A stretch of 64,000 nt of DNA from Roseofilum capinflatum BLCC-M114 (GTDB taxonomy: Bacteria; Cyanobacteriota; Cyanobacteriia; Cyanobacteriales; Desertifilaceae). The stretch lies in NCBI RefSeq assembly GCF_030068505.1, contig NZ_JAQOSO010000102.1, positions 63,336 through 127,335 on the forward strand. Direction: 5' to 3'. The notes under the pieces are model-generated. The model did not search any database and was not told the DNA's origin. It saw only the letters and a program-made list of their open reading frames with translations. The position numbers were made by a program, and so were the translations under genes. Shown here piece after piece: positions 1 to 8,549 of this stretch (position 1 is its first letter; each line of letters begins with the position of its first letter).

Positions 1-438
1 ATCGCCGAAAGTAACGAAACCAATAACGAAGGCACCGTTACCCCCACGGTGACCACTCCCCCCGACCTGAGCATCACCAAAACCGCCAGCAGCAGCAACG
101 TCAGTGCCGGAGACCCCCTCACCTACACCCTAGTCGTCAGCAACGCCAACCCTGGCGCTGATGTCACCGGTATCGAAGTTCAAGACACCCTCCCCACCGG
201 CTTCACCTACTCCAATGCCACCACCCAAGCTGGCTTCAGTGCCAGTGAAACGGGAGGAGTCGTCACCTTCACCGGAGGCTCTCTCACCGCCGGTAGCACG
301 GCCACCCTGGAAATCATCGGTACGGTCACCGCCGCCGCCAGTGACCCCTTCACCAACACGGCAGTGGTTGACCCCAACAACACCATCGCCGAAAGTAACG
401 AAACCAATAACGAAGGCACCGTTACCCCCACGGTGACC
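1..438 (+). repeat. Tandem DUF11-coding repeat, 384-bp period
   Basis: Bases 1-54 recur exactly at 385-438. The window therefore begins inside a tandem array of 128-codon DUF11-type units that continues to the left. Confidence 0.85.
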
Positions 439-3400
439 AATGTAAGCAATAACCCACCAGATACTCAAAATAAGCTATCTGAAACAATTCCGAATGATGA
501 ACCTGCTCCAGTTCCCACTCTGACAGCAACCGATCCAGATGTTGGGGATACCATTACATCGTTTACTATCACCAGTATTCCCGATCCCAGTGAAGGGCAG
601 CTTTTACTCAATGGCAACCCAGTTACGGCTAACCAACAACTGACTCCAGAGGAAGCAGCGCAACTGGTATTTAACCCCAACCCCACCTTCACTGGCAATG
701 TCACCTTTAACTACACGGCAACCGATAACAATGGTAATACCGACGCAACTCCAGCTACAGTTACCATCCCAGTAGTCGAACCAACCCCCACATCTCCCCC
801 AGAGGCGCAGGATAAGAATGGGCCGGTGCGTCCGAATGACGAACCTTCTCCGGTGCCGACACTCACCGGGACAGACCCGGATAATGATGTCTCGTTCTTC
901 ACGGTAACGAGTATTCCGCCAGCGAGTCAGGGAACCCTATTCTACAATGGGGAACCGGTTAAACCGGGTGATGCGTTTACTCCAGAACAGGCTGGACAAC
1001 TGGTGTTTGACCCGAACCCCAACTTTACGGGGGATGCGACGTTTAACTACACGGTGACTGATGAAGCGGGTAATACTGACCCCACGCCAGCAACGGTAAC
1101 CCTGCCTTTAGTAGCGGCAACTCCTACTAACCCACCAGAGGCACAGGATAAAACCACAGAAACTCGACCCAATGATGAACCGTCTCCGGTTCCGACGCTG
1201 ACGGGGACTGACCCGGATGGTGATGTTTCGTTCTTTACGGTAACGACTATTCCGCCGGCGAGTCAGGGGACTCTGTTCTACAACGGGGAACCGGTTAAAC
1301 CGGGTGATACGTTTACCCCAGAGCAAGCTGGACAACTGATATTCGACCCCAATCCCAATTTCACTGGGGATGCGACGTTTAACTATACGGTGACGGATAC
1401 AACGGGTAATACTGACCCCACGCCAGCGACGGTTACCCTGCCATTTGTAGGGCCAACGACGACTAACCCGCCAGAGGCGCAGGATAAGAATGGGCCGGTA
1501 CGTCCCAATGATGAGCCAAGTCCAGTTCCAACTTTGACAGGAACTGACCCAGATAATGATATTTCTTTCTTTACAGTGACGAGTGTGCCGACTCCTGAGC
1601 AAGGCACTCTGTTTTATAATGGGGAACCGGTTAAACCGGGTGATACGTTTACTCCAGAGCAAGCTGGACAACTGGTGTTTGACCCCAACCCTAATTTCAC
1701 TGGGGATGCGACGTTTAACTATACGGTGACGGATACAACGGGTAATACTGACCCCACGCCAGCGACGGTTACCCTGCCTTTTACGGCTCCTACTCCCACT
1801 AACCCGCCAGCAGCGCAAGATAAAATCACAGAAAATCGACCCAATGATGAGCCTTCGCCAGTTCCGACGTTGACCGGAACAGACCCAGATGGTGATGTTT
1901 CATTCTTCACGGTAACCACCATTCCGCCGGCGAGTCAGGGGACTCTGTTCTACAACGGGGAACCGGTGAAACCGGGTGATACGTTTACTCCAGAGCAAGC
2001 AGGGCAACTGGTGTTTGACCCGAACCCCAACTTTACTGGGGATGCTACTTTTAACTATACGGTGACGGATACAACGGGTAATACTGACCCCACACCAGCA
2101 ACGGTTACCTTGCCATTTGTAGGGCCGACCACTACTAACCCGCCAGAGGCGCAGGATAAGAATGGGCCGGTGCGTCCGAATGATGAGCCAAGTCCGGTTC
2201 CTACTTTGACGGCAACTGACCCGGATAATGATGTTTCGTTCTTCACGGTAACCAGTGTGCCGACTCCTGAGCAGGGGACTCTGTTTTATAATGGGGAACC
2301 GGTTAAACCGGGCGATAAGTTTACTCCAGAACAAGCTGGACAACTGGTGTTTGACCCCAACCCGAATTTTACTGGGGATGCGACGTTTAACTATACGACG
2401 ACAGATGAGGCGGGTAATACTGACCCAACACCAGCGACTGTTACGCTACCTATTGAAGCGGCAACAATAACTAACCCACCGGAGGCGGTGGATAGGAGTG
2501 GGCCAGTACGTCCAAATGATGAACCGAGTCCAGTTCCGACGTTGATTGGGACTGACCCAGATGGTGATGTCTCGTTCTTTACGGTAACGAATTTGCCAAG
2601 TCCAGAGGAAGGGACTTTGTTCTACAATGGGGAGCCAGTGCGGCCAGGGCAAACGTTTACGCCACAGCAGGCTGGACAGTTAGTTTTTGACCCGACTCCT
2701 GGGTTTACTGGAGATGCGACGTTTGAGTATACGGTGACGGATACTAAGGGCAATACAGATCCGACTCCAGCTAAGGTTATTCTACCCATTCAAGGGGCAA
2801 CACCGGGACTGCCCCCGATCGCCTCTTCAACTCCGAATAATCCTGTTCCGAATAATACTCCCAGTCCAGTCACTAGCCTCCTGGGAACTGACCCCGATGG
2901 AAATGTGGCTTTCTTAAAACTGGGGTCAATCATTCCCCCAGAACAGGGAACTCTGTTGTACAAGGGAGAACCGGTAAAACCGGGACAAACCTTTACTCCA
3001 GAGCAAGCGGCGCAACTGGTCTTTGACCCCAATCCTAACTACACGGGGGATGCAGAATTTACATTCACCGCCATTGATAATGATGGCAATGAGAGTGCCC
3101 CAGCGACGGTTACCATCCCCATTATCGGGGCAGGGCCGACAGCTCCTCCTGTGGCGAATCCAGCCACCAGTGAACCCATCGCTCAAGGCACTACCGAACC
3201 CGCGTCTGTACCAACTCTGACGGGTTCAGACCCGGATGGAATTGTTTCTTTCTTTACGATTGGGACTCCACCCACGCCAGAACAGGGGACGTTATTCCTG
3301 AATGGCGAACCGGTTGTCGCGGGACAACTGCTCACTCCAGAGCAAGCGAGTCAACTGACGTTTGTTCCTAATCCGAATTTTACCGGAGATGCTACGTTTA

Positions 3401-5292
3401 CATTTCTGACCACGGATGAACGGGGTAATGTGAGCGCGGTTCCTGGGGTGATTACCCTGCCTGTGGTGGGAGAAACAGCAGGGGTGACTCCCCAACCGGA
3501 TGGAGGTGTGCCACCGTTTATTCCAATTGGCAGTTTTGTGCCATCAAGCGCTGGGCAAACCATTACTGAAGTGATAGAGACTACTTCAACCCTGTCGTTT
3601 TTGGGATTTGACTGGGGGGCAATTCTAGGAATCGGGGCCCATCTGGATTGTATCGATCAGCCTTGGGAGTTTTATGCCCCTTCGGAAGCGCGGGTGAATT
3701 ATACGATCGCCGAAGAAAACTTTTTCGGCACTGAACAGGCGGAATTGTTGCGAGCCGATCATGTGAATAACCGCATCTATGGCTATGGTGGCTATGACTT
3801 GATCATGGCTTATCAAGGGGATGATACGGTGTTTGCTGGGACGGGTAATGATACCGCTTATGGGGGCAGATATCATGATATTCTTCTGGGTCAGGAAGGT
3901 GCTGATCTTCTTCTGGGCGACCAAGATAACGATACGATCTTTGGCGGCCCAGGGGATGATATTCAGTTTGGCGGTCAGCAGAATGATTGGCTGTTGGGCG
4001 GATTGGGCAATGATACGGCCATCGGCGATCGCGATAATGATTGGGTCTTTGGTGAAGAAGGCTATGATTCCCTCATGGGCCATTTCAACCAGGATATTAT
4101 CTTTGGAGGTCTCAATAGCGACACCATTCACGGCGGTCGCGGCTGGGATATTCTGTTTGGGGGGCAACACCCGGATACGGTCTTTGGAGACTTAGGCAAC
4201 GATACAGTACGGGGGAATCTGGGCAATGATTCCCTGATGGGCGGAATGCACCGAGATTGGATTTATGGCGACCAAAACCGAGATGTCGTCCACGCAGGAC
4301 AAGGCCATGATGTGGTGTTCGGTGGTCAACATGAGGATACGGTATTTGGCGATCGCCATAATGACACGATATCCGGTGATGATGGGGATGACTCCCTGAT
4401 GGGGAATACCTGCTATGACCTGCTGTTTGGCGGGCGTGGCAACGATACCATGCATGGGGGACAACAAACCGACCTCATGTTTGGAGGACAACATGATGAC
4501 TCCATGTTTGGAGATCGGGGTCGGGATGTGGTGTCAGGCGATCGCGGTTTTGATATTCTGTTTGGTAACCTGGCCAGCGACTTCATGTTTGGGGGTACGG
4601 AACGGGATACCATTTTCGCAGGACAACAGGATGATTGGGTCTGGGGAGGCCGAGATGATGATCTCATCAGTGGCGATCGCGGTAATGATATTGTATCGGG
4701 CGATCGGGGCAGTGATTATATGTTCGGCAACCAAGATAACGATACCCTCTATGGTTGCACTGAAGCCGACTGGATACATGGGGGACAACAAAATGATGTC
4801 TTGTATGGAGGCAAGGATAACGATACCTTAAACGGCGATCGCGATAACGACGTTTTATTTGGTGACCTCGATAACGACTCCCTCCTCGGAAACCAACATC
4901 GAGACATCCTCTCTGGTGGAGCGGGTAATGACATCCTATTTGGAGGACAACAGGAAGATACCCTTTATGGAAATCAAGGAGAAGATACCCTCAGTGGTGA
5001 TTTAGGCCAAGATATCCTCTTTGGTGGAGAAGGAATTGATCTATTTGTCCTTCGCACTGGAGCAGTTGCCAATGATATTCCTTCAGCCGATATTGTCGGA
5101 GATTTCCAAGTAGGTGTAGACTTTATTGGTCTCACAGGAGGACTCAGTTTAGCCGATGTCACCTTAGAGAGTTTGAACAATACAACAATTATTAAAATCA
5201 CTCAAACCAATCAAGTCTTAGGCATTATCAATGGTGTCACTCCAGAAGAAGTAATTCCAGCCATTATTCCTGTGGATATTGGTTTGGTTTAA
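1..5292 (+). CDS. Large RTX-type adhesin-like protein with DUF11 and tandem cadherin/Ig-like repeats (5' end missing)
   Basis: The frame is open from base 1, so the N-terminus lies outside the window; 1,763 residues are visible. Order: one DUF11/CARDB-like unit (about residues 17-145), preceded by the tail of another, because bases 1-54 are identical to 385-438 (period 384 bp); nine tandem repeats of about 110 aa (bases about 455-3470) with recurring PNDEPSPVPTLTGTDPD and FNYTVTD blocks, resembling cadherin-like/Big_9 modules; a linker; about 30 RTX-like nonapeptides of GGxxNDxxxG type (bases about 3740-5040) that should bind calcium; and a C-terminus with an FIGLTGGLSL-type block usual in type I-secreted cyanobacterial RTX proteins. 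The likely role is a secreted or surface calcium-binding adhesin; that is inference. No transporter genes are nearby. The stop overlaps the convergent methyltransferase gene by 4 bp. Confidence 0.88.
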   Translation: MAESNETNNEGTVTPTVTTPPDLSITKTASSSNVSAGDPLTYTLVVSNANPGADVTGIEVQDTLPTGFTYSNATTQAGFSASETGGVVTFTGGSLTAGSTATLEIIGTVTAAASDPFTNTAVVDPNNTIAESNETNNEGTVTPTVTNVSNNPPDTQNKLSETIPNDEPAPVPTLTATDPDVGDTITSFTITSIPDPSEGQLLLNGNPVTANQQLTPEEAAQLVFNPNPTFTGNVTFNYTATDNNGNTDATPATVTIPVVEPTPTSPPEAQDKNGPVRPNDEPSPVPTLTGTDPDNDVSFFTVTSIPPASQGTLFYNGEPVKPGDAFTPEQAGQLVFDPNPNFTGDATFNYTVTDEAGNTDPTPATVTLPLVAATPTNPPEAQDKTTETRPNDEPSPVPTLTGTDPDGDVSFFTVTTIPPASQGTLFYNGEPVKPGDTFTPEQAGQLIFDPNPNFTGDATFNYTVTDTTGNTDPTPATVTLPFVGPTTTNPPEAQDKNGPVRPNDEPSPVPTLTGTDPDNDISFFTVTSVPTPEQGTLFYNGEPVKPGDTFTPEQAGQLVFDPNPNFTGDATFNYTVTDTTGNTDPTPATVTLPFTAPTPTNPPAAQDKITENRPNDEPSPVPTLTGTDPDGDVSFFTVTTIPPASQGTLFYNGEPVKPGDTFTPEQAGQLVFDPNPNFTGDATFNYTVTDTTGNTDPTPATVTLPFVGPTTTNPPEAQDKNGPVRPNDEPSPVPTLTATDPDNDVSFFTVTSVPTPEQGTLFYNGEPVKPGDKFTPEQAGQLVFDPNPNFTGDATFNYTTTDEAGNTDPTPATVTLPIEAATITNPPEAVDRSGPVRPNDEPSPVPTLIGTDPDGDVSFFTVTNLPSPEEGTLFYNGEPVRPGQTFTPQQAGQLVFDPTPGFTGDATFEYTVTDTKGNTDPTPAKVILPIQGATPGLPPIASSTPNNPVPNNTPSPVTSLLGTDPDGNVAFLKLGSIIPPEQGTLLYKGEPVKPGQTFTPEQAAQLVFDPNPNYTGDAEFTFTAIDNDGNESAPATVTIPIIGAGPTAPPVANPATSEPIAQGTTEPASVPTLTGSDPDGIVSFFTIGTPPTPEQGTLFLNGEPVVAGQLLTPEQASQLTFVPNPNFTGDATFTFLTTDERGNVSAVPGVITLPVVGETAGVTPQPDGGVPPFIPIGSFVPSSAGQTITEVIETTSTLSFLGFDWGAILGIGAHLDCIDQPWEFYAPSEARVNYTIAEENFFGTEQAELLRADHVNNRIYGYGGYDLIMAYQGDDTVFAGTGNDTAYGGRYHDILLGQEGADLLLGDQDNDTIFGGPGDDIQFGGQQNDWLLGGLGNDTAIGDRDNDWVFGEEGYDSLMGHFNQDIIFGGLNSDTIHGGRGWDILFGGQHPDTVFGDLGNDTVRGNLGNDSLMGGMHRDWIYGDQNRDVVHAGQGHDVVFGGQHEDTVFGDRHNDTISGDDGDDSLMGNTCYDLLFGGRGNDTMHGGQQTDLMFGGQHDDSMFGDRGRDVVSGDRGFDILFGNLASDFMFGGTERDTIFAGQQDDWVWGGRDDDLISGDRGNDIVSGDRGSDYMFGNQDNDTLYGCTEADWIHGGQQNDVLYGGKDNDTLNGDRDNDVLFGDLDNDSLLGNQHRDILSGGAGNDILFGGQQEDTLYGNQGEDTLSGDLGQDILFGGEGIDLFVLRTGAVANDIPSADIVGDFQVGVDFIGLTGGLSLADVTLESLNNTTIIKITQTNQVLGIINGVTPEEVIPAIIPVDIGLV
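793..2800 (+). repeat. Tandem 327-339-bp coding repeats of the RTX gene
   Basis: Units beginning with NPPEAQDK-type codons recur about every 327-339 bp, and long stretches are almost identical at DNA level (compare 1256-1440 with 1916-2110). Such conservation, including silent positions, points to recent amplification or gene conversion. Confidence 0.8.
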
Positions 5293-6044
5293 TTCTTTTG
5301 GATTTGTCCAATATAAAAAACGTAGCCGTAATATTGACTGTACTGGCGATAGAGGTCTATTTCTTGTTGTTCGCCCTCTAAAACTTGCAAGGCTTCTGAG
5401 TCATTCTGATACTCGATTTTGAGCTGCTTAATTTTGTTCTCCAAGGGCGTATAGTAATCTGTCCACCAAGCACTTTCGGGTAAGGTAAACGTATCAACCA
5501 GGGTATAACCGGCCGTTTCCATGGCGGCTTGATTTTCCTCTAGGGTTCTCATGGAGGGATAGCCTTCTTGCCAAAATTCCTTGACGGGTGCGGGAGGATT
5601 AGGTTTTAACCAACTAATTTCGGTGACGGCTAGGTATCCTCCGGGTTTGAGGAGCGATCGCCACTTGCTCAACCCGCGATCGAACCCCATGATATAGATG
5701 GCTCCTTCTGACCAAATCAGATCGAAAGATTCTGCTGCAAAGGGGAGGTCGGCCATATCTGCACAGACAACTTCTAAGCGCTCTCCCCATCCCTGACTCT
5801 CAAATCTTTGCTTCAGCTCATCGAGATAGGGTTGATAGAAATCCACCGCAGTAATCTTACCTTGGCTCAGGGTGGCCAGATCGAGGGTTTGTTGTCCTGG
5901 GCCGCACCCCACATCTAAAATCTGGGGACAGTCAGGTAAAGCACTCAGACGAGAAAAGGCCTGTTTTGTCGCTTCAAAATTACCGGGGCCTTGTCTAGGA
6001 AGGTCACTGTGTAATTGCCAAAAGACGGGATGAAAATCAGACAT
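5289..6044 (-). CDS. Class I SAM-dependent methyltransferase
   Basis: 251 aa. Motif I is ILDVGCGPG (residues 42-50), followed by an acidic motif II (TAVDF), the VVCADMADLPF block and the post-motif LLKPGGYLAVTE, all typical of Methyltransf_11/UbiE-like small-molecule methyltransferases. The substrate is not evident. The gene starts 8 bp inside the 3' end of the upstream radical SAM gene (6037-6044 shared), so the two are probably co-transcribed and translationally coupled; it could act on the same product. Its stop overlaps the convergent RTX gene by 4 bp. Confidence 0.88.
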   Translation of the reverse strand: MSDFHPVFWQLHSDLPRQGPGNFEATKQAFSRLSALPDCPQILDVGCGPGQQTLDLATLSQGKITAVDFYQPYLDELKQRFESQGWGERLEVVCADMADLPFAAESFDLIWSEGAIYIMGFDRGLSKWRSLLKPGGYLAVTEISWLKPNPPAPVKEFWQEGYPSMRTLEENQAAMETAGYTLVDTFTLPESAWWTDYYTPLENKIKQLKIEYQNDSEALQVLEGEQQEIDLYRQYSQYYGYVFYIGQIQKN

Positions 6045-7191
6045 GAGTTAATCCTAAAGAATCCTCTAACCGTTCAACCACTAAATCGGTCATCATTTGT
6101 TCGTAATATTGACAGGCCATGGTTTGCGAGGAGCGAAAGGTTTTGTTTTCCCAATATTTATTACTGGCAGAACCGCCGCCACACAAGCCATAATATTGAC
6201 AAGTATTTTGACACAGTTCGACCCCAGCCGTAATATCGCCATAGATGCGTTGGAATTTTTCACTCTCGCACACGGATTCTAAGCTATCGGTGAGGACATT
6301 GCCGAGGATAAAATCACCGTATTCTGCGGTTTTGATGGCTAACAGTTCGGGGTCGAAGGTGGAAAAATTGCCCTGATGATCGACATTGAGAATTACGAAG
6401 GGAGTGGTTAAACCGCTTCTGGGGATGCGATCGCCACTATAAATCAAACTACAAATCCGCTCAAATTCCCGTAGCTTCAATTCTCCGCCGCTTTGGGCCG
6501 TCAAATCCCAAAATCGGCGAATAAACGTCTTATAGCGCTTTCTAGCGTCCGTATTGGCGAGGGATGAGGACTGGTGTACCCCCTCTAATTCTTCGATATT
6601 AAAGCCCACATCCGTGAGACCGTTATCCATGAAAAATTCAAACAGCTCATCAGCATGGTCAAGGGAATCTTCCGTAATCACGGTGATAATGTTAAACGGC
6701 ACGTCCTGTTCTTGCAGGTGGCGAATGCCGCGCATGGTGCTGTGATGGGTTCCCAGTCCCGTGCGGGTTTTGCGATGGGCATCATGGATAAAATCGGGGC
6801 CGTCAATGCTCACCCCCACTTGCACGTTATAGCGCTTGAAGAGGTCACACCAAGCGGGAGTAATTAAGGTGGCGTTGGTTTGCACGGATTGCCCAATTTT
6901 ACACCCGGTATAATTTAAAGTTCGATCCAGTTCTGCAATCTGAGCGAGGGCAGTTTCATAGAACGAAATCGGCACAGCTAGGGGTTCCCCTGCGTGCCAA
7001 CAGACGGTAAAGCGATCTCCCACAAACGGACTCTCGAAGATGCGCCGAAACACCGGTTCAATCAGATCCAGAGAAAACTGGTTTTTGAGATGGCGATCGG
7101 GTAAATAGCAATAGTCGCAATCCAGGTTACAAAAGGACGTGGTTTGCAGAATCACTAAATCTAAGGGGCCAAAGTTAGATAAATCCAACAT
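6037..7191 (-). CDS. grrM: Radical SAM/SPASM peptide maturase, GrrM/OscB type
   Basis: 384 aa. The [4Fe-4S] motif CNLDCDYC (C21, C25, C28) lies after a DLVILQTTSF lead-in; WHAGEPL follows; a C-terminal SPASM cysteine cluster (CQNTCQYYGLCGGG, then a further Cys) binds auxiliary clusters. The overall pattern (LDLSNFGPLDLV, TGLGTH, FSTFDPELL, YGDFILGNVL) matches the cyanobacterial GrrM/OscB family, which forms three-residue cyclophanes on glycine-rich-repeat precursor peptides (family knowledge). No GrrA/OscA-like precursor is visible near it, so substrate and product are unknown. It overlaps a methyltransferase gene downstream and a 2OG-Fe(II) oxygenase gene lies divergently 142 bp upstream; both could be tailoring enzymes. 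Confidence 0.82.
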   Translation of the reverse strand: MLDLSNFGPLDLVILQTTSFCNLDCDYCYLPDRHLKNQFSLDLIEPVFRRIFESPFVGDRFTVCWHAGEPLAVPISFYETALAQIAELDRTLNYTGCKIGQSVQTNATLITPAWCDLFKRYNVQVGVSIDGPDFIHDAHRKTRTGLGTHHSTMRGIRHLQEQDVPFNIITVITEDSLDHADELFEFFMDNGLTDVGFNIEELEGVHQSSSLANTDARKRYKTFIRRFWDLTAQSGGELKLREFERICSLIYSGDRIPRSGLTTPFVILNVDHQGNFSTFDPELLAIKTAEYGDFILGNVLTDSLESVCESEKFQRIYGDITAGVELCQNTCQYYGLCGGGSASNKYWENKTFRSSQTMACQYYEQMMTDLVVERLEDSLGLTHV

Positions 7192-7239
7192 ATTCTCGGT
7201 TAATCGGGGTTTAGGGTGACTCCATTGTACAAAATCATC

Positions 7240-7293
7240 CTAATCCACATCCCACAACTTGATGGTTCCGTTCACACTCCCAGAAGTTAAGGT
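7240..7293 (-). pseudogene. WD40-repeat C-terminal remnant
   Basis: Read on the minus strand, 17 codons followed by a stop (TAG at 7240-7242) encode TLTSGSVNGTIKLWDVD, the usual closing segment of a WD40 blade (xSGSxDGTIKLWDV). An in-frame stop precedes it at 7294-7296, so it is a relic and not a gene. It lies between the radical SAM gene and the divergent oxygenase gene. Confidence 0.65.
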
Positions 7294-7332
7294 CTAACTA
7301 TAGTAGACTGGCCAGCAGTCCTACTGAATCAT

Positions 7333-7878
7333 ATGAAAATAATCGAACTGAGCAAAAATATCTTGATCCTTGAATCCCTGCTATCTGTACAAGAATGTAG
7401 TCAACTCATCGATCAATCTGAAAAAATGGGCTACTCCGAAGCCGATATTCAAGTCCATGAAGGTCGGCAACATTTACCGAACATTAGAAATAATCACAGA
7501 GTCAATGACTATTCACCATCCCTAGCCCAAGAATTATGGCATAAACTCGCTTCCTATTCCTTACCCATCTATGAAGGCAAACAAGCGATTAGTCTATCTC
7601 CCTATTTCCGTTTCTATCGATATACCCCAGGCCAGAACTTTAAAATTCACCAAGATGGTCGTCAAACTGTAGAGGGCAATGAAACCTTATTCACCCTATT
7701 GATCTTCCTGAGCGAAGACTTTCAAGGAGGTGAAACCCAGTTTCGACAAGACCGGATTAAGATTACCCCTAAAATCGGTCATGCCTTAATTTTCGAGCAT
7801 CGATTATGGCATAAAGGATGTCTAGTCGAACAGGGAATCAAGTATGTATTACGCACCGATATTGTCTACAGTCACTAA
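7333..7878 (+). CDS. 2OG-Fe(II) oxygenase (prolyl 4-hydroxylase-like)
   Basis: 181 aa, a single P4Hc-type double-stranded beta-helix domain. The iron ligands are H106 and D108 (in KIHQDG) and H160 (in LWHKG); R174 sits where the 2-oxoglutarate-binding basic residue is expected. The length suits the stand-alone bacterial family. The substrate may be a peptidyl side chain. It is divergent from the GrrM-type gene with only a WD40 remnant between them, so a link to peptide tailoring is possible but unproven. Confidence 0.87.
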   Translation: MKIIELSKNILILESLLSVQECSQLIDQSEKMGYSEADIQVHEGRQHLPNIRNNHRVNDYSPSLAQELWHKLASYSLPIYEGKQAISLSPYFRFYRYTPGQNFKIHQDGRQTVEGNETLFTLLIFLSEDFQGGETQFRQDRIKITPKIGHALIFEHRLWHKGCLVEQGIKYVLRTDIVYSH

Positions 7879-7917
7879 TCTAGCTTCGCACGGCAGAAGG
7901 GTAATAGGTAATGGGTA
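7879..7917. repeat. Degenerate copy of the interspersed GCGCGAAGCGCT / heptamer repeat
   Basis: The reverse complement contains TTACCCATTACCTATTAC followed by a GTGCGAAGCT-like end. It resembles the fuller copies beside the AAA+ ATPase gene (29182-29234 and 31267-31302). Confidence 0.45.
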
Positions 7918-7928
7918 AATAGTTGTCA

Positions 7929-8402
7929 TCAAGATAGGGGTTTTTTATATTCCACCACAATCACCTGGCCATCATAGTCAATCGTCTTGAATTCATCCAT
8001 CATAATCGACTTACTCCATTCTTTACCCCGATTACCCGATCCTGATCCAATCAGGGGAAAAGCGACAGATTTATAACCCCCTTGAATCACTTCAGTCATA
8101 GCAAAATGGGTCGAGGCACGTACTGAATAATCCGTTGCCACCCAGAAAAGATTAATTCCAGCCACATGAATAATAGCTTTGAACGGAAGATTACCTGCAT
8201 GGGTTACCCTCGCTTCACCCAAAGGAATTGGCCCCATTTTCCCTAATTCCTTAAAGGGTGAGGTTCCCCCTTTTTTCTTAATGGCTCCAGACACGCCTTG
8301 AGGCAAAAGTAACCACCAGGGAATCAGATTCCGATTCCAAGGATTGACGATAACATCCACAGGTTGATTGAGTATATCCCCCAGAACAATGTCAAGTTTC
8401 AT
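7929..8402 (-). CDS. Macro-domain (ADP-ribose-binding-like) protein
   Basis: 157 aa. It begins MKLDIVLGDILNQPVDVIVNPWN, the usual macro-domain start (a GDI(T/L) block and the VNxxN loop, here NPWN). A glycine-rich segment (PQGVSGAIKKKGG), IIHVAGIN and the FPLIGSGSG phosphate loop follow in the right order. The family binds or hydrolyses ADP-ribose derivatives or O-acetyl-ADP-ribose. The gene is single, and ends 50 bp from the convergent oxygenase gene. Confidence 0.85.
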   Translation of the reverse strand: MKLDIVLGDILNQPVDVIVNPWNRNLIPWWLLLPQGVSGAIKKKGGTSPFKELGKMGPIPLGEARVTHAGNLPFKAIIHVAGINLFWVATDYSVRASTHFAMTEVIQGGYKSVAFPLIGSGSGNRGKEWSKSIMMDEFKTIDYDGQVIVVEYKKPLS

Positions 8403-8549
8403 GCTTTACTACAGCGCTGGGCGCTGCCCCAGTAATGAGTAAGAATATAAAGTGCGAGGCTGTACTTATACTATTTATATTGTACTTTAAAACACTTTAG
8501 CTTAGGAATCCCCTTACCTACGATGTGCTGATGACTAACTCGATCGCAC

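Noticed and set aside
1108-1818. 236-codon minus-strand ORF inside the cadherin-like repeats
   Set aside because: A repetitive antisense shadow of the tandem repeats with no independent start signal or family.
3625-4170. 181-codon minus-strand ORF inside the RTX region
   Set aside because: An antisense shadow caused by the periodic RTX codons; the plus strand carries the recognisable repeats.
3740-5040. RTX repeats as a GrrM precursor
   Set aside because: The repeats are standard calcium-binding nonapeptides in a very large secreted-type protein; no short leader-core peptide is seen, so it is mentioned only as speculation.
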